Shown: positions 47,001-58,488, counted from the first letter of the stretch. The stretch: 64,000 nt of DNA from Cryptomeria japonica (GCF_030272615.1 NC_081406.1:473924900-473988899); one strand, 5' to 3'. Made by a program: numbers and translations. The notes: generated by a model not told the origin, from the letters alone.

Positions 47001-48124
47001 TAAGGTCACCATCGCTCCACCCCATGGTCAAGATCCTCCAAAGGTAAAGTCATCTATCCTATCATCTATAAGAAATATTTTCTCCATGATTATATATGTC
47101 ACAGTTCCTAGTGGGTATGGAGATTCTTGTGGCGAATGCCTATTACACTCCCTTTTCTACCAAAAATATAAAAAAGAAAAAGAGTTTAGGGTGAAAGGGA
47201 AGTTGTTTTGAGAACTGAGTTAATGGTTTCATTTATCATGTAACTAAGTCTGGTTAGGGTAGGTTAGGTTAGTAGTTTTATTTTCAAAGAAGCACTATCG
47301 TGGATTTGCTTGTCCTTGTGGGTAGGCATGTATAACTTTTGTCCCTAAGTGCCTCGTGCACACATTTTGTTTGGTGGAAGAGTTTTTTTTTTGTAGGACT
47401 CTTGTGAATCATTTCAAGAAATACCTCAGACTTATTTTGGAAAGGTGAAAGCGACAAGGAATATCTAAAGTTTCCCAAAAAGAAGAAAGTGTTAAATTTA
47501 GTAAGCGATCGTACGAAGTAGGTATCCTCTCCCCACTCACTGGTTGTTGTATATAGTGAGTGGTAGCCTTTATTTGTTCATTATTTATAACCCTTAAGAA
47601 AGGGACAATTAACAATAGTGTAGAGTAAACAAATTTCCCTGGCATCATTGAAGTAAAATTTTATGCATTTTATTAAAAAAAATTGTATGGAAGAAGAAAA
47701 AGGAAATGATACCCATGCAAATTTTGGTAAAAGCCGTATAGATTCCTTATATATATTTCATAAAATAGAATTTACAAAAGTATGTATATATCATTTTCAA
47801 AAAGGAAGGTAGAATAACAAAATATGTTGTTTTCTTTTGACATCAGTGTAGGCAACATCCAGTAAGAGAAGGTAGACCCATATCCTGAGTTAGTCAAATG
47901 TATTTTGACTATCATCATCGCCCTTGTCCTCATCCTTGAAATCATCCAGCCACTCGTCTCCTTCAAAATACATGTTCTAGTTAGAAACCATAGTCTTGAA
48001 ATCTTCTATCCATTCTAGACCATTGTGGTTAGCCCACAGTGGGGGTCTCGGCCTCCACTTCCCCTCTCTGGCCACCCACGCTCAGACTTCTCTGCCACCC
48101 TTCTTCCCCACTACATGTGCATTA
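47001..48124. other. Spacer between the inverted arms
   Basis: About 1.1 kb with no recognised protein. On the minus strand near 47,880-47,975 a short acidic frame reads EGDEWLDDFKDEDKGDDD. GGTTAGGGTAGGTTAGG near 47,252 is telomere-like only by chance. It may be LTR interior or unrelated filler. Confidence 0.4.
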
Positions 48125-49246
48125 ACTACCATTTGTCACTCATGCAAAACACAACTGCCACTAATGTTAAACCAGTCATTCATCCTACTAAAACCTCGCA
48201 ACCACCACGTGAGCCGACCTTGCAAGACACATAGGAATAGAATGTGTTTAGGGTTAACGTGATATAAAGAAAATAAAATAAAGAGGGGTACATAATATTA
48301 GGGTTTGTTATAAAAAAGAGGGGATATATGTATTTACAACTTTACACATATATTTAGTTTTAAATGAATAGTAAAAGGGGATTTAAAATTAGTATAAAGA
48401 AAAGAGGGGGAAACCCCATTTCAAAGATAGGAAATTTATTAATAGCTTATTTAGGGTCATTGTTATATTAGAGGAATACTATTTTGGTGTTGAGTGTTAA
48501 AGTATAATAGAATAAATGAAGTTATATTTTCTTGTTTAGATAACCATATATATACATATTTTGTTAGAACATTCATTAATGGGTATTTTAATTATATTGA
48601 TTATTTAAACCCTTAAGGGAGTAATTTAATTGTAAATGATTATTTAAATCTTTTTGGGGTTTGGATATCAAATTTGAAATTTATATTTTCTAGACAACAT
48701 TATTAATGAGGTGTTTATTTTAATGACGTTGGATACTTTACATTTGTTTTCCTAATTAATTAAATTACTTTAATGAATTTGTATTAATATCAAATTAATG
48801 GGTTTTGGGGTTATTTAAATATTAAAAGGAAATAATGTTAACACTTAATATAATTAAAAATTGAAGGATTTATTTGGGCGAATTAATTAATTATAAAGGT
48901 TGTGTGGACTTTTAATTAATTCAACTTAGAGAATGGTATTTATTGAAAATGTTAAGTAAATTAAAATTTAATTTATTTGGAATTATATTCAAGATATTTG
49001 GATAGTTTCAACACTTAGGTAAAATCTGAATGGATTATAAAATCGCGTAGGAGCTTGGGAATAGTCCTAAGTCTCTTAGTTAAATAATTTATCGCTCACA
49101 TTAGAGACCCATTCATATTGATACTTGAGATATATTTTGGTGAAACTAATTAAGTTATCACATCCATTTAAACGTAAAATACAAGTAATTTAGTGTTATT
49201 TAAAAAAAATGTTGTTGTGTTTTTGCCCAAAAGTTTGGGCATCACA
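48125..49246 (+). repeat. 5' LTR (3' portion) of the gypsy element, right arm of the inverted repeat
   Basis: It ends TTTGGGCATCACA and is directly followed by a primer-binding site, so this copy is the functional-orientation 5' LTR. Where it starts is unclear: homology with the left arm gives about 48,125, whereas the target duplication would put the element start at 45,869. Confidence 0.8.
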
Positions 49247-49249
49247 TTT

Positions 49250-49265
49250 TGGTACCAGAGCAAGG
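49250..49265 (+). other. Primer-binding site
   Basis: TGGTACCAGAGCAAGG lies three bases after the LTR. It matches the initiator-Met tRNA complement (TGGTATCAGAGC) with one change. Confidence 0.7.
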
Positions 49266-49405
49266 TTACCAACACTAGGAACCTTTCTCCATTACATTTC
49301 ACTTAAATTAATATTTATTTATTTATTTTATTTTATTACTCGTGTAGGATTCCTCCGACTATGTGACAAGTTTGTAGATGCGAGAGGGGTTCTAGACGTG
49401 CTCGC

Positions 49406-51230
49406 ATGACACGCGAAGACGTTGTGCAAGAAGAGTCAGTTCTGGAAGGGAATCATAGATCTCCTCTCAAACAACCTATTGACCCTAACCGAGACATTTT
49501 GATTGCACTTCAAAACCTGATAGTGATAGTTCAGGATAGGCCACCATTAGCAGGTCATTAGGCAAAACATCAAATTTCTAAGAGTCATAGATCAACAACT
49601 AGGGAGCGGAGTAGGAGTTCACCTCCTATCCATATAGAGGGTCAGACAGAGCATGAGCCTGATTCAGTTCACCAACTTGAGCCACCTCCATTCGTAGCAC
49701 CTGTGATTATAGAGAGAGCACCCCATGACACCGGGGATAAAATCAAAGAGCTTTTATATCTACAACCACCATCATTTGCAGTATTTGCTGATGGGGTGGA
49801 GGCTAAGTCTTGGATTTTGAATCTGTGGAGGTACTTTGGATTGCAGCCCTATGAGAGAAATCTGATAGCATGGTTATTTATTCACCTTTTAAGAGGGACA
49901 ACTTCGACATGGTGGAGGCAGGAGGAGTATATGAATGGCATAGTTGTAGACACCGTCACTTGGAACACCTTCTTGGAGAGGTTTAGGGACAAATACCTAT
50001 TAGAGCACTTTAGGAAGTGCAGGATTGATGAGTTTCATGACCTTCAGCAGAAGGGGCTCTTAGTGTCCCAGTATGAGAGTAAATTCTTTGAGCTCCTACC
50101 CTATGTAGATTACATGAAGGATGAGAACCTTCTCGTTAACTGGTTTATTAGAGGATTGAATACCAGAATAGCAGGACCAGTTCACATGGCAGCTCCAAGA
50201 AGCCTTCAGGTTGCCATGGAAAAAGCCTTATTATCAGAGGAGATTCAGGGTAGACCACAAGACACACGAGATCAGTTTCAGAACCGAAACCCTGCACCTC
50301 AATCTTTTAGGTTTTATAAACCCCACCAGAAGGGTGATTATAGACATTCATTGGGGTCCTTCAACCCCCCTCCTCCTCAGCAAAAGTCATTGTAGAACCA
50401 AAGGAAAAGACCTCCACAGGGACAGTAGGGATTTAAGACCAAGCAGTGGAAGACACAAGGTCCTAGGCATGATCAATGACCATAGGTTCTATACACACCT
50501 TCGGCTTGGACTTAGTAGTCCACCAGGCGTGGTTATAGTGGATCGAGCAGGATAGGAGGATAGGCATATTATAGGCCACATGGTGTTCAGTTTCAGACAC
50601 ACAGTGCTTGTTTTACTTGTGGGGCCATGGGACACATGGTGAGAGAGTGCCCATAGGGACAGATGGTAGGTAGTCAGTGTATGGCAGGTTAAGAACCTAT
50701 AGTTGGGGATATGGGTAAGTCCCATAGAGTCTTTGCAGCGGTTGACAACCGCCAAGCTGAGCATCAGGCCATAGTCATAGAGGCTACATGTATGATAATA
50801 GGTAGTAGTGTTACTATCTTATTTGATTCAGGAGCTATGGATTCTTTTATTTCTCCATTGGTTGTGGAGCTTTGCAGGCTAGTGGAAACCAGGCAAGATG
50901 TTAGTTGGGAAGTTGAGTTAGATTCAGGAGCTAGAGTGTTCTTTGAATCTATAGTTAGGGATTGTCAGCTTTGAATTGGAAGTATGACCACCATAACAGA
51001 TATTCGAGTTACACCACTAGGATCTTATGGCGTTGTTCTTGGCATGGATTGGCTATACGCCCACAGAGCCAAGTTGGATTGTTGATAGAAACAGATCTAG
51101 TGTGTGGATGATCATGGTACTTCCATAATGATTTCAGGAGTTCAGAGACCCGTATCACTTCATATGATCTCTGTTGTAGCTTAAGCAGAGCATACAAAAG
51201 GGATGTCAATTATTTGCCATCACTATTAGT
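49406..51230 (+). pseudogene. Gypsy gag and aspartic protease, degenerate
   Basis: ATG 49,406 (MTREDVVQEESVLEGNHRSP) starts a frame that holds to about 51,200. The Gag core (49,740-50,260) includes LNLWRYFGLQPYERNLIAWL, RGTTSTWWRQEEY, TWNTFLERFRDKYL and LVSQYESKFFEL, matching the retrotransposon Gag domain that forms the particle. A perfect CX2CX4HX4C knuckle, CFTCGAMGHMVRECP, lies near 50,606-50,650. The protease motif VTILFDSGAMDSFIS is at about 50,810, with GVVLGMDWL downstream. Stops in the linker at about 50,393-50,550 and after the knuckle disable it. A frameshift just before 51,230 leads into pol. Confidence 0.85.
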
Positions 51231-53942
51231 GATAAAGGACAAGAGGATGAGAATGAAACCTCACTAGACAATCATCCTATTCTTAAGGGATTTGTAGACA
51301 TGTTTCCTTCCGAGCTACTTGGTATGCCACCTCATAGAGAGATTGATTTTCATATAGATCTTGTACCAGGAGCTGAGCTAGTTTCGACAAAACCATATAG
51401 AATGACCACTAATGAACTTAATGAGCTCAAGATGCAGCTTGCGAAAATTTTAGAGAAAGGGCACTTTTGTCCTAGTGTCTCCCCTTGGGGTGCACCAATC
51501 ATCTTCATAAAGAAAAAGGGTAGATCCCTGTGATTTTGTATGGATTATCGATAGTTGAACAAAGTTACTATTAAGAACTAGTATCCACTTCCCAGGATCG
51601 ATGAATTATTTGATCAGCTTCAAGGTGATAAGGTATTATGAAAGATAGATCTAAAGTCAGGGTACCATCAAATGAGGATAGTGGAGAACGATATTCACAA
51701 AACCGCTTTCCGTACTAGATATGGCCACTACGAGTTCATATAGGTCCCATTTGGTCTTATGAATGCTCCAACTATATTCATGAGTCTCATGAATGGGGTA
51801 TTTCACGCTTTCCTTGACCTGTTTGTGATTGTGTTCCTTGATGATATATTGATATATTCTCAAATTGAGAAGGAGCACGAAGAACACTTGAGACAGGTAT
51901 TGCAGTGCTTGAGAGATAATCAGTTGTATGGTAGTTTATCGAAGTGTGCATTCTTTATATTAGAGGTCTGATATCTATGACATGTCATATCAGACGATGG
52001 GATCTTAGTTGACCCATCGAAGATTAGAGCTATTGTGGATTGGTGTGTGCCAACTAGTGTGATAGAGGTTAGGAGTTTCATGGGTTTAGTAGGTTATTAC
52101 AAATGCTTCATTGAGGGGTTCTCTAAGGTTGCACACCCTATCACATCTCTTCAGTGAAATGGAAAGAAATTTGAGTGGATAAAAAAGTGTGCGAAGGCCT
52201 TTCAAGAACTCAAAAAGGCACTTACTAGCACACCTATCCTTTTTGTGTCGGATCCTTCAATAGATTTTATGGTATGTGCAGATGCTTCCTTGGATGGTTT
52301 GGGAGTAGAGATTATGCAGGATGGTCGAGCTATTGCATATGAGTCTAGGAAACTTAAGACTCATGAGCTTAACTACCCTACTCATGACCTTGAGCTTGCA
52401 GTAGTGGTGCACACACTTGTGAGATGAAGACACTTTTTTTTAGGTCATTGTTTTGAGCTTCATTCTGATCATCAGAGCTTGCAGTACATATTTACTCAGC
52501 CTAACCTTAATGCTCGTCAGAGAAGATGGATGGAGTTCTTATGTGAGTATGATTTTGATGTTCACTACATCAAGGGGAAAGAGAATGTAGTTGCAAATGC
52601 CTTGAGTAGGAGACGTCATGAGATATACTCCATGTCTATAGACACATATTTGAGAGATCGCATATTGCAACAATTGCCTGAGGATGAGTGGTATTTAGAG
52701 GTATATCGGGTAGTGCGATCTCAGGAGACCCTAGAAGGGAAATATGCAGATTATTCATTGGAGTCTGATGGACTATTACGCCATAGAAGGCACATTTATG
52801 TACCTTCTTTCAGGGAATTATGAGATTTCATTGTGATAGAGGCTCATAGAGCTCCCCATGCAACACACCTCAGGGTTAAGAAGATGCATGCAGATTTGAG
52901 ACAATTGTATCACTGGCCAGGTTTGTAGCAACTTATTTCTCAATTATTAGCTTGATGCCTTGAGTGTTAGAGAGTTAAGGCAGAACACCGCAATCTAGGT
53001 GGGTTTCTCTAGTCTCATACGATACTAGAGTGGAAGTGGGATAAAATTTCGATGGATTTCATCATTGGTCTCCCTATGTCATCTCACTGTCATGATGCAA
53101 TCATGGTGACAGTTGACAAGTTGACCAAACTAGCTCACTTCTCACCATTTCAAACTACTTTCACAACACCAACAGTGACACAAGTATTCTTGCGGGATAT
53201 TGTCAGACTTCATGGCATTCCACGCAAGATCATTTCAAACAGAGATTCCCTCTTTACTTCTTCCTTTTGGAAGGCATTACAAGCAGTGTTCAGTACCAAA
53301 CTCAACTTTAGCATGACCTATCATTTTAAAATAGATGGACAGACAGAGAGGATGGACTAGGTATTGGAGGATATGCTCCGTATGTATATCATGGATCATC
53401 AGACTAGATGGGAAGAGTATCTTCACTTGGTAGAGTTTTCCTATAATAATGGACATCACACTTCCTTGGGGATGTCACCTTATTAGGCATTGTACGATAG
53501 ACATTTTAGGACACCTTTGAGTTGGGACTGCATTGAGGATAGAGTAGCTATTGGTCCTAAGTTAGTTCAAGATATGGAGCAGTGGGTGGTTTTGATTAGA
53601 CAATGCCTTAGAGAGGCACAAAATAGATAGAAGAAGTATGCAGATGAGAAGAGGATAGATCGTAGCTACATGGTTGGAGACAGAGTCTTTTTGAGAGTGT
53701 GACTGCATAAGAGTCCAATCCTTTATGGAAAGGGTTCTAAGTTCGCACCTTGATTTGTTGGACCATTTGAGATCCTTGAGAGGATAGCACTAGTTGCATA
53801 TCATCTAGCTTTACCACCTATCCTGTCACGTATCCACGATGTGTTTCATGTTTGTACTGACGAAGTATATTTATGATGAGTCTCATATTCTAGATTGGGA
53901 TGCCTTGCAGGTGGAGTCGGATGCGTAGTTGGCTTTGGAGCC
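51231..53942 (+). pseudogene. Gypsy pol: reverse transcriptase, RNase H, integrase, degenerate
   Basis: The third frame shows RT ([57 protein letters not shown], catalytic FLDD at 51,834-51,845), then RNase H ([38 protein letters not shown]) and ENVVANALSRR. Integrase follows: HHCC zinc finger (HRAPHATH...CLEC), MDFIIGLPMS, SNRDSLFTSSFW where SDR is expected (catalytic Asp to Asn), and DGQTERMD. C-terminus: KGSKFAP*FVGPFEILER and RIHDVFHV. More than a dozen stops sit mostly at Arg or Gln positions (CGA to TGA, CAG to TAG). The order RT-RH-INT marks Ty3/gypsy; the tail suggests a chromovirus-like (Tekay/Del) lineage. The copia element cuts it at 53,942. Confidence 0.88.
53799..53942 (+). repeat. 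144-bp direct repeat, left copy (flanks the copia element)
   Basis: Gypsy pol 3' sequence from TATCATCTAGC to TTGGAGCC, repeated at 58,162-58,305 with six substitutions and no indel. Both copies share the same 2-base frameshift after TTTCATGTTT. Confidence 0.95.
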
Positions 53943-54406
53943 TGTTGGTGTAACTAATTATTCATCTTGGATATTATTACACTTTACTTAAGTTTACTTA
54001 GGAAATGCATTTCATAGTAGTTTGGGTATGAGACACTTGGGTGTTTGTACCACATTGGGATAGTGTGTGTAGGATAATTTCCACCTTTTATGGTGTTGAT
54101 CTTGTTCTTACACTCCACATTCAGTGGGTGATCCACCTCATGTGGACTTTTATATTGTTTCTCCTACCTACCCACACCTATTTCCTACCTACCCTTGTTT
54201 CTTATTGAGCCACATGTCATGTTTGTGTGCTCACATATCCATATAGCCTTGCCTATATAAGCAGGCTCATATTCATTGTATGGAATGCTTAATGATCCAG
54301 TTGATCATATTTTTCATCTTGATAGAATATAGTTTATTTCTATCATCTATTTTGTTCTCTCTTATTTGTGTTTTCCATTGCCTCTTGATCTTGGCAAAAT
54401 CTCACA
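53943..54406 (+). repeat. Copia 5' LTR
   Basis: It begins TGTTGGTGTAAC and ends AATCTCACA. A TATATAAG box lies at 54,254-54,261. Confidence 0.92.
54254..54261 (+). promoter_or_regulatory. TATA box of the copia LTR
   Basis: TATATAAG in GCCTATATAAGCAGG, identical at 58,009-58,016 in the 3' LTR. Confidence 0.65.
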
Positions 54407-54420
54407 TGGTATCAGAGCCA
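54407..54420 (+). other. Copia primer-binding site (tRNA-iMet)
   Basis: TGGTATCAGAGCCA abuts the 5' LTR. Confidence 0.9.
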
Positions 54421-55230
54421 TTAGAGTGTCATTGGTTTGCTAATTGAGAGAAATTGATGTTATTTGGTATTGTGTATTTTAGAGTTTTCTATTGCAGGTT
54501 ATTATTGAAGCTTGATGGGTCAAATATGAGGTTACCATTGGATTGAGGAGGTCCAAGAAAGTCATTCTTACCTTTTGTTTCATCCAAATCGGACTTTGGA
54601 GGCCAAATCTAGAGGCATTTGAAGTTTGACGCTGTGGCAGAAATTTTCCAGAAATTATAATTTTGCAGGCAATTTTCAAATAGCGATATCTCACTCATAC
54701 GGACTCGTTTTTTCGAGAAATTTTTTTTTGTTTTGGGGTAGAATTTCATGATCTGTACAGTGGTGTAGGATTTTTCTGATTTTTGGATACAAGTTTTTCA
54801 GAATCATGAAATCCCGGTTACAACTTTGGAGGCTTCATTTGGGTTCATATGGACTCCTTTTCAGGTGCCATTTTTTTTGAAAGTGCATATTTTTTCATCT
54901 ACTTTCATAATCTGCCATCTATTTGCAGTGATTTTAAGTAGAAATTTTACTTTCAATATTTGGCCATTTTTGGCATATTTGGTACTTGTATTTTGCTTGG
55001 ATCTCAGTTTAGATCACTAGCAATATTTGTTGAAGTCTCTTAGATCTCATTTTGAGAAGTTGTAAATTGAAATCAGAAGTCCACCTTTCCATTGTTTGCA
55101 AGTGGCCTATTGTACATGCACTACATATAAAGTGCCAAAATCATCATTTTGGGGGGGGTACTTTGATTGAGTGAATTTGGGGGGTGTCTCTTGTGCTTTT
55201 GTGTTGTTCTGTTCCTTCCTGTTTGCTGCT
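54421..55230 (+). other. Copia untranslated leader
   Basis: About 810 bp between the primer-binding site and the Gag ATG, T-rich, with only short ORFs. Its length is notable for an element of this size and may carry packaging signals (inference). Confidence 0.55.
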
Positions 55231-56566
55231 ATGGGTTCTTCTAAGTTTCCTCTCTTAACTCCTCATAATTATTCTACTTGGAAAATTGATGCATGGAGTA
55301 AACTTATGGAAAAAGGACTAACTCATTACATTGATGGAACTATTGTTGCTCCCTTTGATCCTAAGGTTGATCTAGTTGGTCACTTGGATTGGCTCACTAA
55401 AAATATCATGGCAATTAGTACCTTAAGAACTATGTATCAAAGGATCTCATTTTTCATATTGAGAAGTGTACTCTAATCAAGGATGGTTGGCAAAAGTTTC
55501 AAGACTTGTATGGTCAAGTTCATGAGATTAGGGGATATCAAATTGATAGTGATATCACCATGTTAGATCCCAAGAACTTTGATACTATACAAGATTATGT
55601 CACTAAGGCCAATGAGTTGAGGGCACAACTCAAAGATTGTGGCATTGATAAGAAGGATATTCAATTGATATTCAACTTGATAGGCAAGCTTCCACAAGAA
55701 TATGTAGCATTTGTTTCTAGTTTTCAAACCCATAGGATGACAATGGGTTCAAGCTACACAATGCCTACATTTGATGCTTTCAATGAAATGTTGATGATGG
55801 AACAAACTAAGTTGATAAGCATGGGCATTCTTAAGGCTTCTAAGTCTCAAATATTAGTGGCAAATCAAGGGAACAAAGGAAATCAAGGAAAGGATAACTC
55901 AAACAAAAAGAAATGGCAATCAAAGCCTAAGGACAAAGCATCATCCTCTCCACAACAAGGAGATACATCCTCTTCCAAAAGGGAGAAACCTACTTGTGCC
56001 TATTGTAAAAAGTTTGGTCATGAGGAGCGTCGTTGCCATTTTAAAAAGATTGATGAGCTCACACATATCATCAAAAAGAATAACATTGATTTGCCTAATG
56101 TCTACAAGAAGGATGATTCACCAACTTCCACTTCCTCACATTCAAAAGGAAAAGGGAAAGCATTCATGGCTTCTACAAGTGGGAAGACTCACTCTTTTGG
56201 GACAAGAAAAGGAAAAGCTCTTTGTGCTACTACCAGTCATGATTCAGAGAGATGGCTTCTAGATTCAGGGGCTTCTCATCATATGGCATCTTTGCAATCT
56301 ATGTTCTCTACATTTGAGCCTTGCACCATGCCACAGATTTTGATGGGCAATCATACATACATGGATGTGATTGGGAGAGGATCTATTGACATTGGGAATA
56401 ACTCCTTCAATGATGTGTTGTGTGTACCCCACTTGACAAACAATCTCCTTTCCATCTATCAAATCACACATGGCGCAACTAAGAGAGTTGTGGAGTTCAC
56501 ACCTGAGTTAGTTTTCATTAGAGATTTGGAGACTAGAGCTATCATTGCGACAATGTATCTCAGTTA
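55231..56566 (+). pseudogene. Copia Gag and protease
   Basis: ATG 55,231 begins MGSSKFPLLTPHNYSTWKID, the usual start of plant copia Gag (UBN2-type). One frameshift near 55,425 is needed; from about 55,430 the frame is open for over 370 codons. Further motifs: DPKNFDTIQDYVTKANELRA and LIFNLIGKLPQEYVAFVSSF. The knuckle CAYCKKFGHEERRCH is at about 55,996, followed by a Lys/Ser-rich linker. The protease site WLLDSGASHHM at about 56,254 has the Asp-Ser-Gly triad, and DVLCVPHLTNNLLSI follows. The matching frame is lost near 56,560, where the acidic ORF takes over. No integrase HHCC or GPE sequence follows as it would in an autonomous copia. Confidence 0.82.
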
Positions 56567-57265
56567 TACTCATTTTCAGATTTTATTGATGATGATGATT
56601 TCACATTTGATGATTCTACACATGTTGATCACACTTCTTGTGATGGTTCAGATTTTGAGGAGAACTTTGGGCACTTGAACATGGGGATTCTCACATGTGA
56701 CCCTGTGCTTGAGCATTGTATTTCATCTCCTCATATTGATATCACATCACCTATTGCACTTGATGATGTAGATATTGCGACAGTTTTGCCTTCATGTGAT
56801 TCAGTGCAGCAGGATATTCATTGTCTTCCAGCTTCATATTCATGGGATGATTACTTGACAGATATTGCAGGTTTGTTTGCAGAATCCTACATTGCAGATT
56901 TGGGAGACATCATTGATGACATTCATCTTCTCTTTGATGAAGATGATCCTTCTTCGATTGTTGCAAGGGAACACTCTGACCCTCTTGTTCATTCTCTACA
57001 TGATCATTCTTTTGAGGTTGACATGATTGTGGATACTTATGTACAACAATTGGAGGAGGTCTCTTTATTTTTTGAGGAGACATGTGAGTCTTTGGGACAT
57101 GTTCTACATCCATCTCCACTAGATCTTGGAGTGCCTTTTTCAGCAGTGTGGCACAGTTTACCACCTTTGGAGGGGGTATCTTTTAGCATCGACATGGGGA
57201 CACTTGAGCAGTTTTTCAGAGATTCCTTTCATCATGATTTTTCTTCATACATCTTCCCTTCATGA
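56567..57265 (+). CDS. Acidic ORF in place of copia integrase/RT, unknown function
   Basis: An open frame of about 230 codons from roughly 56,567 to TGA 57,263, with an internal ATG at 56,675. The start may be by frameshift from the protease. It is extremely rich in Asp, His, Ser and Glu: SFSDFIDDDDFTFDDSTHVD, then LGDIIDDIHLLFDEDDPSSI and FEVDMIVDTYVQQLEEVSLF, ending HHDFSSYIFPS. No cysteines are paired as in zinc fingers, there is no signal peptide and no catalytic motif. It is uninterrupted, whereas most ORFs here are not. It may be an element-specific accessory protein or the decayed remains of pol with biased composition; I do not recognise it. Confidence 0.5.
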   Translation, partial: YSFSDFIDDDDFTFDDSTHVDHTSCDGSDFEENFGHLNMGILTCDPVLEHCISSPHIDITSPIALDDVDIATVLPSCDSVQQDIHCLPASYSWDDYLTDIAGLFAESYIADLGDIIDDIHLLFDEDDPSSIVAREHSDPLVHSLHDHSFEVDMIVDTYVQQLEEVSLFFEETCESLGHVLHPSPLDLGVPFSAVWHSLPPLEGVSFSIDMGTLEQFFRDSFHHDFSSYIFPS

Positions 57266-57689
57266 TTGGGGAGACTTCATGGATACACCTTTGGTTTTGT
57301 TTCTTCCCAAGGGGAGGAATGTTGTTCAACGTTCATGGAGAATTTTCTTCATACATTGAGCTTCTATCATTGGTGCAGATTCCACATTGAGGGGGGCTTC
57401 CTAGCTTCTCTTCTTCTCTCATATGGGGGGAATTTTTCCTCACAAGGGGTTTTGTTCTTCACATACTTCTATGAGAGTTATTTGTATCTAGGCTTTCATC
57501 TATCTTTTGGGGGAGGGTTTTTTCCCATTGGGTTTTTCTCTCTTTCCCCACTTTGTGAGAGATTTCATTGCATTGGTTTTCATGCATTTGCATTTGTTCA
57601 TGGGTACCTAACATGGCCTAGTAGCCAGGACTCATCTTGCATTGCTTAGTTGCATTGTAGACTTAAGTGCATTCCCCTAAGTTGCACTT
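57266..57689 (+). other. Copia 3' untranslated region
   Basis: T-rich with G runs (GGGGGG near 57,390, 57,425 and 57,510). No recognisable protein. Confidence 0.5.
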
Positions 57690-57698
57690 AAGGGGAGG
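57690..57698 (+). other. Copia polypurine tract
   Basis: AAGGGGAGG lies directly before the 3' LTR. Confidence 0.8.
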
Positions 57699-58161
57699 TG
57701 TTGGTGTAAATATTTATTATCTTGGATATTATTACACTTTACTTAAGTTTACTTAGGAAATGCATTTCATAGTAGTTTGGGTATGAGACACTTTGGTTTT
57801 TGTACCACATTGGGATAGTGTGTGTAGGAGAATTTCCACCTTTTATGGTGTTGATCTTGTTCTTACACTCCACATTCAGTGGGTGATCCACCTCATGTGG
57901 ACTATTATATTGTTTCTCCTACCTGCCCACACCTATTTCCTACCTGCCCTTGTTTCTTATTGAGCCACATGTCATGTTTGTGTGCTCACATATCCATATA
58001 GCCTTGCCTATATAAGCAGGCTCATATTCATTATATGGAATGCTTAATGATCTAGTTGATCATATTTTTCATCTTGATAGAATATAGTTTATTTCTATCA
58101 TCTATTTTGTTCTCTCTTATTTGTGTTTTCCATTGCCTCTTGATCTTGGCAAAATCTCACA
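57699..58161 (+). repeat. Copia 3' LTR
   Basis: It begins TGTTGGTGTAAA and ends AATCTCACA; about a dozen differences from the 5' LTR. Confidence 0.92.
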
Positions 58162-58470
58162 TATCATCTAGCTTTGCCACCTATCCTGTCATGTATCCAC
58201 AATGTGTTTCATGTTTGTACTGAGGAAGTATATTTATGATGAGTCTCATATTCTAGATTGGGATGCCTTGCAGGTGGAGTCAGATGGGTAGTTGGCTTTG
58301 GAGCCCATTCACATTTTGGCTCGCTGAACACTGGCTCTTTGAGGCCAAGGGCTAGACCAGGTTAGGGTCCAATGGGATTGTTATGACAAGGCTACAACAT
58401 CATGGGAGAACGCAACACAGATGAGATCTCAGTACCCCCATATTTTTTTATGAACTCCAGGAGGAAGTTC
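58162..58470 (+). pseudogene. Gypsy pol C-terminal tail, after the copia insertion (first 144 bp duplicated)
   Basis: It resumes at TATCATCTAGC and repeats the 144 bp already present before the copia element, then continues with new sequence: ESHILDWDALQVESDG, a stop, LALEPIHILAR, a stop, and GLDQVRVQWDCYDKATTSWE, ending near 58,470. The W...ATWE-like pattern is the C-terminal end of chromovirus-type integrase. Stops again replace Gln or Arg. The polypurine tract follows at once. Confidence 0.75.
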
Positions 58471-58476
58471 ATGCCT

Positions 58477-58488
58477 AGAGGGGGAGGG
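58477..58488 (+). other. Gypsy polypurine tract
   Basis: AGAGGGGGAGGG directly before TGTGAGGCCC. Confidence 0.85.

Larger units (their letters stand above)
53943..58161 (+). mobile_element. Non-autonomous Ty1/copia element, 4.2 kb, Gag-protease plus acidic ORF
   Basis: LTRs of 464 and 463 bp (53,943-54,406 and 57,699-58,161) are about 97% identical by eye. A tRNA-iMet primer-binding site follows the first and a purine tract precedes the second. The interior encodes Gag and protease, then an Asp/Glu-rich ORF; integrase, RT and RNase H are missing. It is nested in the gypsy pol. Instead of a 5-bp target duplication, 144 bp of pol is repeated on its two sides. Confidence 0.88.

Noticed and set aside
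47251-47272. Telomere-like GGTTAGGGTAGGTTAGG
   Set aside because: Too few and irregular units; plant telomeres are TTTAGGG arrays.
49406-53942. Gypsy pol as an endogenous caulimovirus
   Set aside because: Integrase with HHCC and a D,N,E core, LTRs and PBS are present, and no movement-protein-like sequence is seen, so it is a Ty3/gypsy element.
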